DNA of 13,443 nt from Flavobacteriaceae bacterium UBA2000 (GCA_002335345.1 DDCS01000152.1:7036-20478); one strand, 5' to 3'; numbered from the stretch's first letter, positions 1-6,771 are shown. The notes: generated from the sequence alone by a model not told the origin. Numbers and translations are program-made.

Positions 1-110
1 GCAACTTGTTTGATACTATAGGCTTGTGTGGGGTGAGACCGGAAAAAATCAGCTATGGCGGTCTGTGTTATTTTTATCGTACTTTTTACTCTTCTTTTCT
101 TTTTACCCAT
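1..110 (-). CDS. rnr: Ribonuclease R, N-terminal fragment (cut by the window edge)
   Basis: Reading leftwards from an ATG at 110-108, the minus strand is open for 36 codons to the window edge. The peptide begins with a strongly basic tail (MGKKKRRVKS) and continues into a predicted helix-turn-helix segment, AIADFFRSHPTQAYSIKQV (residues 18-36). A Lys/Arg-rich start followed by a small winged-helix domain of this pattern is how bacteroidotal RNase R (VacB/Rnr family) proteins start. RNase R is a processive 3'-5' exoribonuclease that degrades structured RNA and takes part in rRNA quality control. The catalytic RNB domain and the S1 domain lie outside the window, so the call rests on 36 residues. 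The divergent partner is rpiB. A -7-like box TACCTTTA (reading on the minus strand, 137-130) lies 19 nt before the start. Another nucleic-acid-binding protein with a basic N-terminus is possible but less likely. Confidence 0.68.
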   Translation of the reverse strand, partial: MGKKKRRVKSTIKITQTAIADFFRSHPTQAYSIKQV

Positions 111-129
111 GAATCAATTATGATGACCT

Positions 130-137
130 TAAAGGTA
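130..137 (-). promoter_or_regulatory. Candidate -7 box of rnr
   Basis: On the minus strand the sequence reads TACCTTTA, seven of eight matches to the Bacteroidota -7 consensus TAnnTTTG counting the two free positions. It ends 19 nt before the rnr ATG. I see no good TTG-type -33 element at the expected distance, so the call rests on the box and its placement, which copies that of rpiB. Confidence 0.3.
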
Positions 138-491
138 CGCGATTCTCTTGGCCTTTAATCCACTATGACTCATTTATCTTTATTCACATTAATTATATCA
201 ATATTTATCTTTTATCTTTTTTAAAAAATTAAATGATGGATTATTATAGGGTGTTAATAGCCGCAATAAGTTTTATTAAATTCCTTTGTGCGTTAAAATA
301 CTTTCTAATTATAAACCCAGTATTAACAGGATATAAGGGTAGTAAATAGATCAATATCAAACCATTAAAATAGATATTAACAGACAATATTTTTAAACTT
401 AAAGCCGCTAATATTTTATAACTAATTCAGGTGTTTGTGTTTAAATCTACAGAGAATTGTCTCAATAAATCATCTATAAAAAAGGGAGTTA

Positions 492-547
492 TTTTGGTGT
501 TGTTTAAATAAAATTTACAATCCAGTAAACTTTAGACAACACCAAAA
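492..547 (+). repeat. Long inverted repeat / hairpin upstream of rpiB
   Basis: The arm TTTTGGTGTTGT (492-503) is perfectly complementary to ACAACACCAAAA (536-547). Pairing continues inward: T504-G535 (a wobble pair in plus-strand RNA), then 505-508 with 531-534, giving a 17-pair outer stem. After an asymmetric internal loop (509-513 against 530), TTTAC (514-518) pairs with GTAAA (525-529) around a six-base loop. Intrinsic terminators have A-rich left arms and a U-tract after the right arm. Here the arms begin with T and end with A, and no T-run follows on either strand, so it does not look like one. The wobble pair forms only in plus-strand RNA. It could be part of a long rpiB leader, a small RNA, or a DNA operator; the sequence does not decide. 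It ends 122 nt before the rpiB ATG. Confidence 0.7.
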
Positions 548-618
548 ATAAATAGGTCTATTTACAGATAAGATATGAACATAAATGTTGACGATTTTTT
601 TCACTTTATAAACACAGT

Positions 619-650
619 CTTGTTCTAGCTTGAATTAATAAGTACCTTTA
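619..650 (+). promoter_or_regulatory. Candidate promoter of rpiB
   Basis: CTTG at 619-622 (a -33-like TTG element), a 20-nt spacer, then TACCTTTA at 643-650 (like TAnnTTTG). This is the spacing expected of the main Bacteroidota sigma factor. Transcription would begin around 656-658, leaving a leader of only about a dozen bases. In that case the hairpin at 492-547 lies upstream of, not within, the rpiB transcript. Confidence 0.4.
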
Positions 651-669
651 AAAAGTAAAATTCAATACT

Positions 670-1101
670 ATGAAAATTGTCATTGGTAACGACCACGCAG
701 GAACAGATTATAAAAACAATCTTGTGGCTATTTTAACCTCTATGGGTCATGAGGTCCACAACTACGGAACAGATCATAACAGCAGTGTCGATTATCCAGA
801 TCACGTTCATCCTGTTGCTCAAGATGTAAACCAAAAAAAAGCGGATTTAGGGGTGTTAATTTGTGGCAGTGGTAATGGGGTTTGTATGACCGCTAATAAA
901 TACCAAAATGTTCGTGCGGCTTTATGTTGGACTGCTGAAATCGCGGCACTAGCCAGAGGTCATAATGATGCCAATATAATCTGTATTCCAGCGCGCTATG
1001 TCTCTTTAGATGAGGCTAAAACAATGCTTGAAAAATTTATTACCGAGCCTTTTGAGGGCGGGCGTCATCAAAATCGGGTGAATAAAATACCGAGTTGTTG
1101 A
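670..1101 (+). CDS. rpiB: Ribose-5-phosphate isomerase B
   Basis: This 143-residue protein matches the RpiB/LacAB family over its whole length. RpiB interconverts ribulose 5-phosphate and ribose 5-phosphate in the non-oxidative pentose phosphate pathway, in the cytoplasm. Visible motifs are GNDHAG (residues 6-11, phosphate/substrate binding), DYPD (41-44), CGSGNG with the catalytic Cys65 (65-70), MTANK (73-77), and ARGHNDAN (95-102), which holds His98, the counterpart of E. coli RpiB His99. Length is normal for the family (about 140-150 residues) and nothing is missing. The leader is A-rich without a Shine-Dalgarno sequence, as usual in Bacteroidota. It is divergent from rnr and followed after 15 nt by a metal exporter, so it probably leads a three-gene operon. 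The allose-6-phosphate isomerase activity known for some RpiB proteins cannot be excluded. Confidence 0.95.
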   Translation: MKIVIGNDHAGTDYKNNLVAILTSMGHEVHNYGTDHNSSVDYPDHVHPVAQDVNQKKADLGVLICGSGNGVCMTANKYQNVRAALCWTAEIAALARGHNDANIICIPARYVSLDEAKTMLEKFITEPFEGGRHQNRVNKIPSC

Positions 1102-1116
1102 GTATTTCATTAAATA

Positions 1117-2004
1117 ATGGCACAACACCGTAAAACACAAAAATATTTAGGACTCAGCATCTTGTTAAATGCGGTTATTACAATAACCCAAGCAATCGGA
1201 GGTGTGCTTTCAGGAAGCCTAGCGCTACTTTCAGATGCCCTTCATAATTTTAGTGATGTTATTTCTCTTATCATAAGTTTCGTTGCGAATCGGTATGCCA
1301 CAAAAGCAGCCTCAGAGGAAAAAACTTTTGGATATAAGCGGGCTGAAATAATAGCGGCCTTTATCAATGCCGCCAGTTTAATTATCCTTGCCTCTTTTCT
1401 TATTTACGAATCTATTTTGCGTTTTATTACTCCAGAGCCCATTCAGGCTGACTGGGTTATTGCTTTAGCGATATTAGGAATAGTCGTTAATGGGTTAAGT
1501 GTTTTGTTGCTCCACAGTTCAGCGGCTCAAAACATGAATTTAAAATCTGCTTATTTGCATTTGATGAGCGATATGTCGGCCTCTGTGGCTGTGCTTTTAG
1601 GAGGTATTACCATGTATTATTATGAATGGTTTTGGGTGGACAGTGTATTGACCCTTGGCATTGCGCTTTATCTTTTAGTCATGGGTTATCAACTTTTAAA
1701 GGATTCTTTTCACGTTCTTATGTTATTCACCCCAGATTCTATTGATCTTAAAAAATTGCGTTTGGCGATTAAAATAGATCCTAGAATTCAAAATATTCAT
1801 CACCTTCATGTTTGGCGGGTTAACGAATATGAAAACCACCTAGAAGCGCATATTGACTTTAACGAAAATATATCAATCGCTGATTTTGATGAGATACTTG
1901 AAAAAATAGAGGCCATATTGTTAAATGATTTTGGTGTTAATCATGTAAATATTCAGCCCGAATACAAGAAGGACGACAACAAAAACATAATAGTTCAGGA
2001 CTGA
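1117..2004 (+). CDS. Cation diffusion facilitator (CDF) divalent metal exporter
   Basis: This 295-residue inner-membrane protein has the CDF fold: about six transmembrane segments (roughly residues 10-185) and a cytoplasmic ferredoxin-like C-terminal domain (about 205-285). CDF proteins are proton-coupled antiporters that expel Zn2+ and related divalent metals. The transport-site residues are His43 and Asp47 in helix 2 (LSDALHNFSD) and His148 and Asp152 in helix 5 (HLMSD). The 2-His/2-Asp arrangement is that of zinc/cobalt/cadmium CDFs such as CzcD/ZitB, not of iron- or manganese-type members with all-acid sites. The signature FGYKRAEI lies at 71-78, and a His-rich HHLHVW (228-233) in the C-terminal domain is a likely cytoplasmic metal-binding spot. 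It starts 15 nt after rpiB and its stop overlaps the next start by one base (TGATG), so co-translation with the acetyltransferase is likely. No metal-responsive regulator is visible nearby. Confidence 0.92.
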   Translation: MAQHRKTQKYLGLSILLNAVITITQAIGGVLSGSLALLSDALHNFSDVISLIISFVANRYATKAASEEKTFGYKRAEIIAAFINAASLIILASFLIYESILRFITPEPIQADWVIALAILGIVVNGLSVLLLHSSAAQNMNLKSAYLHLMSDMSASVAVLLGGITMYYYEWFWVDSVLTLGIALYLLVMGYQLLKDSFHVLMLFTPDSIDLKKLRLAIKIDPRIQNIHHLHVWRVNEYENHLEAHIDFNENISIADFDEILEKIEAILLNDFGVNHVNIQPEYKKDDNKNIIVQD

Positions 2005-2456
2005 TGCAGGTACGGATAAAAAATTTTGAGGACTTAACCCTTAATGAATTATATGATCTAATGGCCTTGCGTTCTGCGGTATTTGTGGTAGAACAGGACT
2101 GTGTTTATCAAGATTTGGATTATAAAGACCAAAAAGCAATCCATGTTTTAGGCTATGAAAACAAACTATTGGTGGCCTACACAAGACTCTTTGGTCCGGG
2201 GGATTATTTTAAAAACGCCTCTATAGGACGCGTAATCGTAACCCCTGCTTTTAGATCAAAACAACTAGGACACACCATTATGAAGGCCTCCATTCTTGCC
2301 CTGCAAGAACGTTATGATATGCATCAAATAGAGATTTCTGCACAATCGTATTTAGAACGTTTTTATGAAACACACGGATTCAAAGCCGAAGGGGCGGAAT
2401 ATTTAGAAGACGGTATTCCACATAAAAAGATGATAAAAACCACCAACAACCCTTAA
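2004..2456 (+). CDS. ElaA-type GNAT family N-acetyltransferase
   Basis: The protein has 150 residues, the usual size of the ElaA subgroup of GCN5-related acetyltransferases, which move the acetyl group of acetyl-CoA to an amine; the ElaA substrate is not established. Subgroup features are LYDLMALRSAVFVVEQ (residues 16-31), the YQDLDYKD block (35-42), the core strand and coenzyme A loop RVIVTPAFRSKQLGH (76-90), AQSYLERFYETHGF (113-126), and the C-terminal EDGIPHKKM (135-143), nearly diagnostic for ElaA. The pyrophosphate-binding loop reads R-S-K-Q-L-G-H, slightly off the usual R-x-x-G-x-G/A. The ATG shares its A with the TGA stop of the metal exporter gene, so translation is likely coupled. 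A weak hairpin overlaps its stop codon (2449-2468) but has no T-tract. It is the last gene of the rpiB unit, with 64 nt before amt. Confidence 0.9.
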   Translation: MQVRIKNFEDLTLNELYDLMALRSAVFVVEQDCVYQDLDYKDQKAIHVLGYENKLLVAYTRLFGPGDYFKNASIGRVIVTPAFRSKQLGHTIMKASILALQERYDMHQIEISAQSYLERFYETHGFKAEGAEYLEDGIPHKKMIKTTNNP

Positions 2457-2520
2457 ATTTTTAGGGGTATTCCTTGAAAAAAAGTTAATTTTACCTCTTT
2501 AATAATAAAATATAGGGGGT

Positions 2521-3807
2521 ATGAGTAAAAAAATCAACTTTTTGATTCTTTTAAGCTTAGTGTTAATTTGTTTATTTGCAGGAACACCTTATGATGCTTT
2601 AGCGCCTGGAGAAACGATCAATACAGGTGATACGGCTTGGATGTTGGTCTCTAGCGCTTTTGTTTTATTAATGACCCCAGGTCTTGCTTTTTTTTACGGG
2701 GGAATGGTGACGAAAAAAAGTATTATTTCAACAATGCTTCAGAGTTTTGTCGCGCTTGGGGTGATCAGCGTGCTTTGGGTCGTGGTCGGTTTTAGTTTGG
2801 CTTTTGGAGAAAGCCTTGGTGGTTTTGTTGGAAACCCAGCAACCTTTTTCGCGTTCAAAGGGGTTTCTCTCAGGCCCAATCCGGAATTTTCTGAAAACAT
2901 CCCATTTTTACTTTTCGCCCTATTTCAATTAAAATTTGCCATTATTACCCCAGCCCTAATTACCGGAAGTTTTGCCGAGCGTATTCGATTTAGAAGTTAC
3001 ATCCTTTTTATGGTCTTGTTCTCCATATTTATTTATGCGCCCTTAGCCCATATGACTTGGCACCCTGAGGGTTTATTGCGCCAAATGGGGGTTCTTGATT
3101 TTGCGGGAGGGACTGTGGTACACATGTCTGCCGGAATTGCCGCCTTGGCTGGAGCGATTTATCTGGGTAAACGTAAAGAACGCATAGAAAAACCCGCGAA
3201 CATTCCTTTTGTTATTTTAGGAACCGGGCTTTTGTGGTTTGGCTGGTTTGGCTTTAATTCAGGCTCGGCTTTAGGCGCAAATACAGATGCCGTTATTGCC
3301 TTTGCGAACACAAATTTAGCCTCAGCCACCAGTATGCTTACATGGATTTTCTTAGAGCGTTTTCAAAACAGAAAAATGTCTGCATTAGGCGCCTGTATTG
3401 GGGCGATCGTTGGTTTAGTGGCCATTACGCCAGCAGCCGGTTTTGTGAGTCTAGGCGCGAGTATTTTTATCGGTTTTGTCGCCTCAATCGTGAGCAATTT
3501 TGCGATAAGACTCAATAAAAAATCAGAAATTGACGATACTTTGGATGTTTTTCCAAGCCACGGAGTGGGCGGGATCGTGGGGATGATCTTAACAGCGGTT
3601 TTAGCAGAAGATGTGGGGTTGATTTATGGAGAGACAACCACTTTTATTAACCACGTAATTGCACTGGTCTTGGTTGCTGTGTTTACTTTTGTAGGCAGTT
3701 ATGCGCTTTATAAAATCACCGACGTGCTTTTGTCCATGCGTGTGCGGGAAGACCAAGAATTCCGCGGATTGGATGCCTCGCAGCACGGAGAATTCCTCGA
3801 AGAGTAA
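2521..3807 (+). CDS. amt: Ammonium channel AmtB/Amt
   Basis: This 428-residue Amt/Mep/Rh family protein is a trimeric inner-membrane ammonium channel. It starts with a cleavable-signal-like segment (residues 1-20), as E. coli AmtB does, followed by about eleven membrane segments. Diagnostic features are the TPGLAFFYGGM block (52-62), the twin pore histidines His201 (DFAGGTVVHMSAG, 193-205) and His347 (DVFPSHGVGG, 342-351), and GSFAER (149-154). The cytoplasmic tail has the conserved GLD...HGE pattern (about 413-424) through which PII proteins (GlnK) plug the channel in other bacteria. The tail is intact but no glnK/glnB gene lies next to it, unlike many amt loci, so any PII partner must be encoded elsewhere. 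It is 64 nt downstream of the acetyltransferase with no strong promoter visible, so read-through or a separate start are both possible. It is convergent with the sterol desaturase family gene. Confidence 0.95.
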   Translation: MSKKINFLILLSLVLICLFAGTPYDALAPGETINTGDTAWMLVSSAFVLLMTPGLAFFYGGMVTKKSIISTMLQSFVALGVISVLWVVVGFSLAFGESLGGFVGNPATFFAFKGVSLRPNPEFSENIPFLLFALFQLKFAIITPALITGSFAERIRFRSYILFMVLFSIFIYAPLAHMTWHPEGLLRQMGVLDFAGGTVVHMSAGIAALAGAIYLGKRKERIEKPANIPFVILGTGLLWFGWFGFNSGSALGANTDAVIAFANTNLASATSMLTWIFLERFQNRKMSALGACIGAIVGLVAITPAAGFVSLGASIFIGFVASIVSNFAIRLNKKSEIDDTLDVFPSHGVGGIVGMILTAVLAEDVGLIYGETTTFINHVIALVLVAVFTFVGSYALYKITDVLLSMRVREDQEFRGLDASQHGEFLEE

Positions 3808-3857
3808 TACTAAAAACAAGCATTTTTGTAATTGTTCTTCTCTGAGGTGATTATACC

Positions 3858-4697
3858 TTAACCTTTATTGTGCTTGTCTTGAGACAGAGGTTTTACTTTT
3901 GAACTAAACGGAAGCCCCAGCTGGGTTAAAAAGCTTTGGTCGTTTAAGTGATCGGCACGATCTACACCAAAAATAATTTCCTTGCGGTCTCCGTAAACAA
4001 ACGTGCCAAAAAGACGATCCCAAACCGAAAGGATATTGCCAAAATTTTTATCGGTCCAAGGCATGCTGCGGTGGTGATGAAATTTGTGAACCCCCGGAGT
4101 AACAATAAGGTAACTCAACGCCCTGTCCACGCTTAGCGGCAAAGCAATGTTGGCGTGCGTCCAATAAGTAAAGAGCACGCTCAAAATTCGGTAAAAAAGA
4201 TAAAAAGAAACCGGCATTCCCATAATCACCACAGCGATTAATGCAAACACTTCGCGCAGTACAAAATCAAAAGGATGATGACGGGTTCCCGTGGTGACAT
4301 CAACATGTTTGTCTGAGTGGTGCACCATATGAAGACGCCACATCCAGGGCACCTTATGCAAGAGGTAGTGTACACCGTATTGGGCAATTAAATCGAGTAC
4401 CATTATAGACAAAGTCAATTCAACCCAAACAGGTGCCGTAACATAATTGAGCAGTCCAAAATTTGATTGATTCAGCCAAATAAACACCCCAGCAGTAAGC
4501 ACACCAAAGACGACATTGATCACCATTACAAGAGACAAAAGCCCAAAGTTCGTTTTGGCATGACGCGTTTTATCATAAGGATTGTTCACATCGCGGTAAT
4601 AGCCCTCGAGCAGCCAAAAAACAGCAATACAGAAGATGACCCAACCTAATTTTTGCCACACAGGCATCTGCTCGAAAAACAAAAGAAACGCGCTCAT
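3858..4697 (-). CDS. Sterol desaturase / fatty acid hydroxylase family membrane protein
   Basis: This 279-residue integral membrane protein of the fatty acid hydroxylase superfamily uses a di-iron centre held by histidine clusters to hydroxylate or desaturate lipids, or cleave ether lipids. The clusters are HYLLH (residues 110-114), HMVHH (123-127), His140/His141 (RHHP), His181, and HKFHHH (204-209), followed by the typical NFGNILSVWDRLFGTF block (218-233). Hydrophobic segments lie near residues 17-30, 52-75, 88-109 and 150-180. Flavobacteria generally make no sterols, so the substrate is more likely a fatty acid, an ornithine or sulfono lipid, a hopanoid or a carotenoid; the sequence does not tell which. 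Its ATG overlaps the TGA of the S41 protease gene (ATGA), so it is probably translated by coupling and is the last gene of the minus-strand run. Confidence 0.9.
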   Translation of the reverse strand: MSAFLLFFEQMPVWQKLGWVIFCIAVFWLLEGYYRDVNNPYDKTRHAKTNFGLLSLVMVINVVFGVLTAGVFIWLNQSNFGLLNYVTAPVWVELTLSIMVLDLIAQYGVHYLLHKVPWMWRLHMVHHSDKHVDVTTGTRHHPFDFVLREVFALIAVVIMGMPVSFYLFYRILSVLFTYWTHANIALPLSVDRALSYLIVTPGVHKFHHHRSMPWTDKNFGNILSVWDRLFGTFVYGDRKEIIFGVDRADHLNDQSFLTQLGLPFSSKVKPLSQDKHNKG

Positions 4698-6364
4698 GGT
4701 TTTAATATTTTAGCATAAGCTTTAGGATTTTTAAGCATATCGACGCCCGCAATTATTTCAGGGTCATGGCCGGTTTTGTAGCTATACAGGCCCGAGCGGT
4801 AAAAGTAGCGGGGTAAAAGAGATTCCACCACCAGGGTCTGAACAGCAGCTTGTTTTGATTTTAAAAGGTCGATTTTGGCCGCAAGCAGGCTGTTACGCAT
4901 GGACTCAAGAGCCTGGTCAACGTAAGGGGCCAAGCCCTCCTTTTCTGCTGCTTGGGTAAATTCATTAAAAACCCCCTCAGAAACTGTTTTTATCGTTTCC
5001 GGATGGGCCGCAACAAAATCCAAAAACCCCTCAAAGTCTTTTTGGGTAAACTGAAAATTTTCAAGGCGCTCAAAAGGATGTGTTTTGATGAATTCGGTGC
5101 CATAATCGATCATGATGCGCGATTTGAGCAATGAAGACAACAAGGTGTGGTCGCTCGAACTTTCAAAAACCTTATCAGGAAGGATGCCCCCGCCATCATA
5201 AACCGTGCGGCCACGTGCTGTTTTAAATGCGTTGTATTGATCTGGTTCTGTCCGAATAGGCTCGCCGTCCACATCACGCTGCCAATAATCTAAAGCCTGA
5301 ATACAGCGCCCGCTTGGGGTGTAATATCGAGATATGGTCACTTTGAGCTGCGTGCCATAGCTCAAAGGCTTAGGTCTTTGCACCAACCCCTTTCCAAAGC
5401 TGCGCCCCCCGATAATTACTGCACGATCCAAATCTTGAAGCGCCCCAGAGACAATTTCACTAGCCGACGCGCTACGCGCGTTGATCAAAACCACCAAGGG
5501 CATTTCGAGGTCAGCCGGTAATTGTTGGGTCACATAGGTGTTGTTATATTCCGGGACTACGGATTGAGTATAAGTCACCAAAGTGCCTTTGGGTACAAAT
5601 AAACTCACTAAATTAACCGCTTCGGTAAGTAACCCACCAGGGTTGTTGCGCAAATCTAAAATAAGCGCCGTAGCTCCTGAGGATTTTAATTCAAATAAAG
5701 CCTTTTTCGTGTCTTTATATATGGTCGGGCTGAATTCTTTTAGCGCGATATACCCAACCTTATCCTGAAGAAGTTTTGCGCTCAAAACTGGGGTTTCGGC
5801 TTTTTTGTCTGGAGTTAACTCGATTTTTTTGGTCTGGTTCTCACGGGTATACTCCAAGGTCACCGCGCGATCTCCACTTGCGGCAACCAATTGGGACAAC
5901 TGATCTAAATCTTGAGCTAAAGCAACCCCATTAATGGCGTGTAACCGATCGCCCACACGAAGCCCTGCTTGGTCTGCGGGACTGTTTTGGTCTACTTCTA
6001 CCACCAACCACTGATGGTCAAACTGTCTAAATCCCGCCCCTAAGGAAGCAAAGTTACTTTCTTTGGAGATCCGAGCATCTGAAACCTCTTGTTCTGTCCA
6101 AAAGACCGTATAAGGATCTAAGCCTTCAAGAAGACCCGTAATGGCGTGATCCATAAGCTGAGCCGGGGAGGTTTCATCCACATAGTTTAGCGACAACTCC
6201 TTAAATAAGGTGGTGAAAATCTCAAGCTGCTTGGTAATTTCAAAAAGCCCACCGCGGGCACTGGTTAAGACCAATAACCCCAAGGCTAATGGCAAAATTA
6301 AAATGAGTCGCCAGGCTTTGCGCAAAAGGGGACTCCGTGACAAAAATGAAAAATTAAGCTTCAT
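4694..6364 (-). CDS. S41 family C-terminal processing peptidase with PDZ domain
   Basis: This is a carboxyl-terminal processing protease (CtpA/Prc type), 556 residues from the chosen start. A signal anchor (about residues 17-36, after RKAWR) places it in the periplasm on the inner membrane. It is followed by a helical region, a PDZ domain (about 104-170, substrate docking) and the S41 protease fold (about 195-370). The catalytic serine is Ser300 in SASASE and the general base is Lys325 in GRSFGKG; the 25-residue spacing matches E. coli Prc Ser430/Lys455. A C-terminal helical extension (about 400-556) follows. The start chosen at 6364 overlaps rnpA by 11 nt and follows an A-rich stretch (AAACAAAAAAAG). 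An ATG at 6388 would add eight residues and overlap rnpA by 35 nt, with a poorer leader. Likely substrates are tails of envelope proteins. The stop overlaps the next start by 4 nt. Confidence 0.92.
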   Translation of the reverse strand: MKLNFSFLSRSPLLRKAWRLILILPLALGLLVLTSARGGLFEITKQLEIFTTLFKELSLNYVDETSPAQLMDHAITGLLEGLDPYTVFWTEQEVSDARISKESNFASLGAGFRQFDHQWLVVEVDQNSPADQAGLRVGDRLHAINGVALAQDLDQLSQLVAASGDRAVTLEYTRENQTKKIELTPDKKAETPVLSAKLLQDKVGYIALKEFSPTIYKDTKKALFELKSSGATALILDLRNNPGGLLTEAVNLVSLFVPKGTLVTYTQSVVPEYNNTYVTQQLPADLEMPLVVLINARSASASEIVSGALQDLDRAVIIGGRSFGKGLVQRPKPLSYGTQLKVTISRYYTPSGRCIQALDYWQRDVDGEPIRTEPDQYNAFKTARGRTVYDGGGILPDKVFESSSDHTLLSSLLKSRIMIDYGTEFIKTHPFERLENFQFTQKDFEGFLDFVAAHPETIKTVSEGVFNEFTQAAEKEGLAPYVDQALESMRNSLLAAKIDLLKSKQAAVQTLVVESLLPRYFYRSGLYSYKTGHDPEIIAGVDMLKNPKAYAKILKP

Positions 6365-6728
6365 CCACAACTTTTTTTGTTTGAGCATAACGCATGAGCA
6401 GGTCTTTTACCGCGTGCTCAATACGCGCATAAGGCAACGATTCGCGCCCTTGATAAATAAAGAATAAAGCGCAAAACTCTTGGGTTCCTGCTAAGGACTT
6501 ATTTAACCGATAGGCTTCGCGAATTTGTCGTTTAATTCTATTGCGGTTTACCGCCTTAGGAACATTGCGCTTAGGCACAGAAACGCCAAATAAATTATGG
6601 GGCGTATCCGTAACAGGCGTATGCACTAACTTAAGCGGAAAACGCTTTATGCTTTGTCCTTGCTGAAACAAAACACCAAACCAATGCCGTCCTTTGAGTC
6701 GTTCGTCTTTTGGCAAACCATGAGTCAT
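6354..6728 (-). CDS. rnpA: Ribonuclease P protein component
   Basis: This 124-residue basic protein binds the catalytic RNase P RNA and helps it remove 5' leaders from pre-tRNAs. Family features are the N-terminal KDERLKG...F...LFQQG block (residues 7-24), FGVSVPKRNVPKAV (47-60) and the signature NRNRIKRQIREAYR (61-74), whose RNR core is the RNA-binding loop. Length is normal. In many bacteria rnpA sits beside rpmH at the origin; here neither rpmH nor yidC is present, and the gene lies between an M1 peptidase (43 nt upstream) and an S41 protease (overlapping its 3' end). A box TATCTTTA (minus strand, 6740-6733) lies only 4 nt before the ATG, too close for a usual promoter, so expression probably depends on read-through from upstream or a promoter inside the M1 gene. 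Confidence 0.95.
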   Translation of the reverse strand: MTHGLPKDERLKGRHWFGVLFQQGQSIKRFPLKLVHTPVTDTPHNLFGVSVPKRNVPKAVNRNRIKRQIREAYRLNKSLAGTQEFCALFFIYQGRESLPYARIEHAVKDLLMRYAQTKKVVDEA

Positions 6729-6771
6729 GGCCTAAAGATACACAACGCGTCTTACAAAACACACTGATTAA

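Larger units (their letters stand above)
111..669. other. AT-rich divergent intergenic region between rnr and rpiB
   Basis: These 559 bases contain no gene I can support. They are much richer in A+T than the flanking coding sequence. They hold a long hairpin (492-547), -7-like boxes before both flanking genes (130-137 minus, 643-650 plus), the 9-mer TATTAACAG twice (321-329 and 375-383), and a loosely repeated segment around AGCCGC (about 254-279 and 398-421). A 38-codon ORF at 233-349 (plus) would encode a hydrophobic peptide, but base composition alone could produce it. I see no tRNA and no terminator of the usual form. The length is large for a divergent promoter region, which leaves room for a small RNA. 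Confidence 0.7.

Noticed and set aside
3..158. Plus-strand frame open from the left window edge to a TAA at 156-158
   Set aside because: The 51-residue translation looks like no protein I know and has odd composition. The opposite strand gives a convincing RNase R N-terminus over the same bases.
588..612. TTGACG (588-593) with TATAAA (607-612) as a sigma70-type rpiB promoter
   Set aside because: The spacer is only 13 bases and this group does not use the E. coli consensus. The CTTG/TACCTTTA pair fits better.
575..628. 17-codon ORF upstream of rpiB as a leader peptide
   Set aside because: Too short, no regulatory codon run, no associated attenuator structure, and it overlaps the likely promoter.
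2449..2468. Hairpin ACCCTTAAA/TTTAGGGGT at the end of the acetyltransferase gene, as a terminator
   Set aside because: The stem is AT-rich with a G-T pair, the loop is tiny, it overlaps the stop codon, and no T-tract follows.
3793..3846. CCTC-GAAGA / TCTTC-GAGG pairing as a bidirectional terminator between amt and the desaturase gene
   Set aside because: Only 4 plus 5 pairs with a 3-base bulge and a loop of about 30 bases; no T-tract in either direction.
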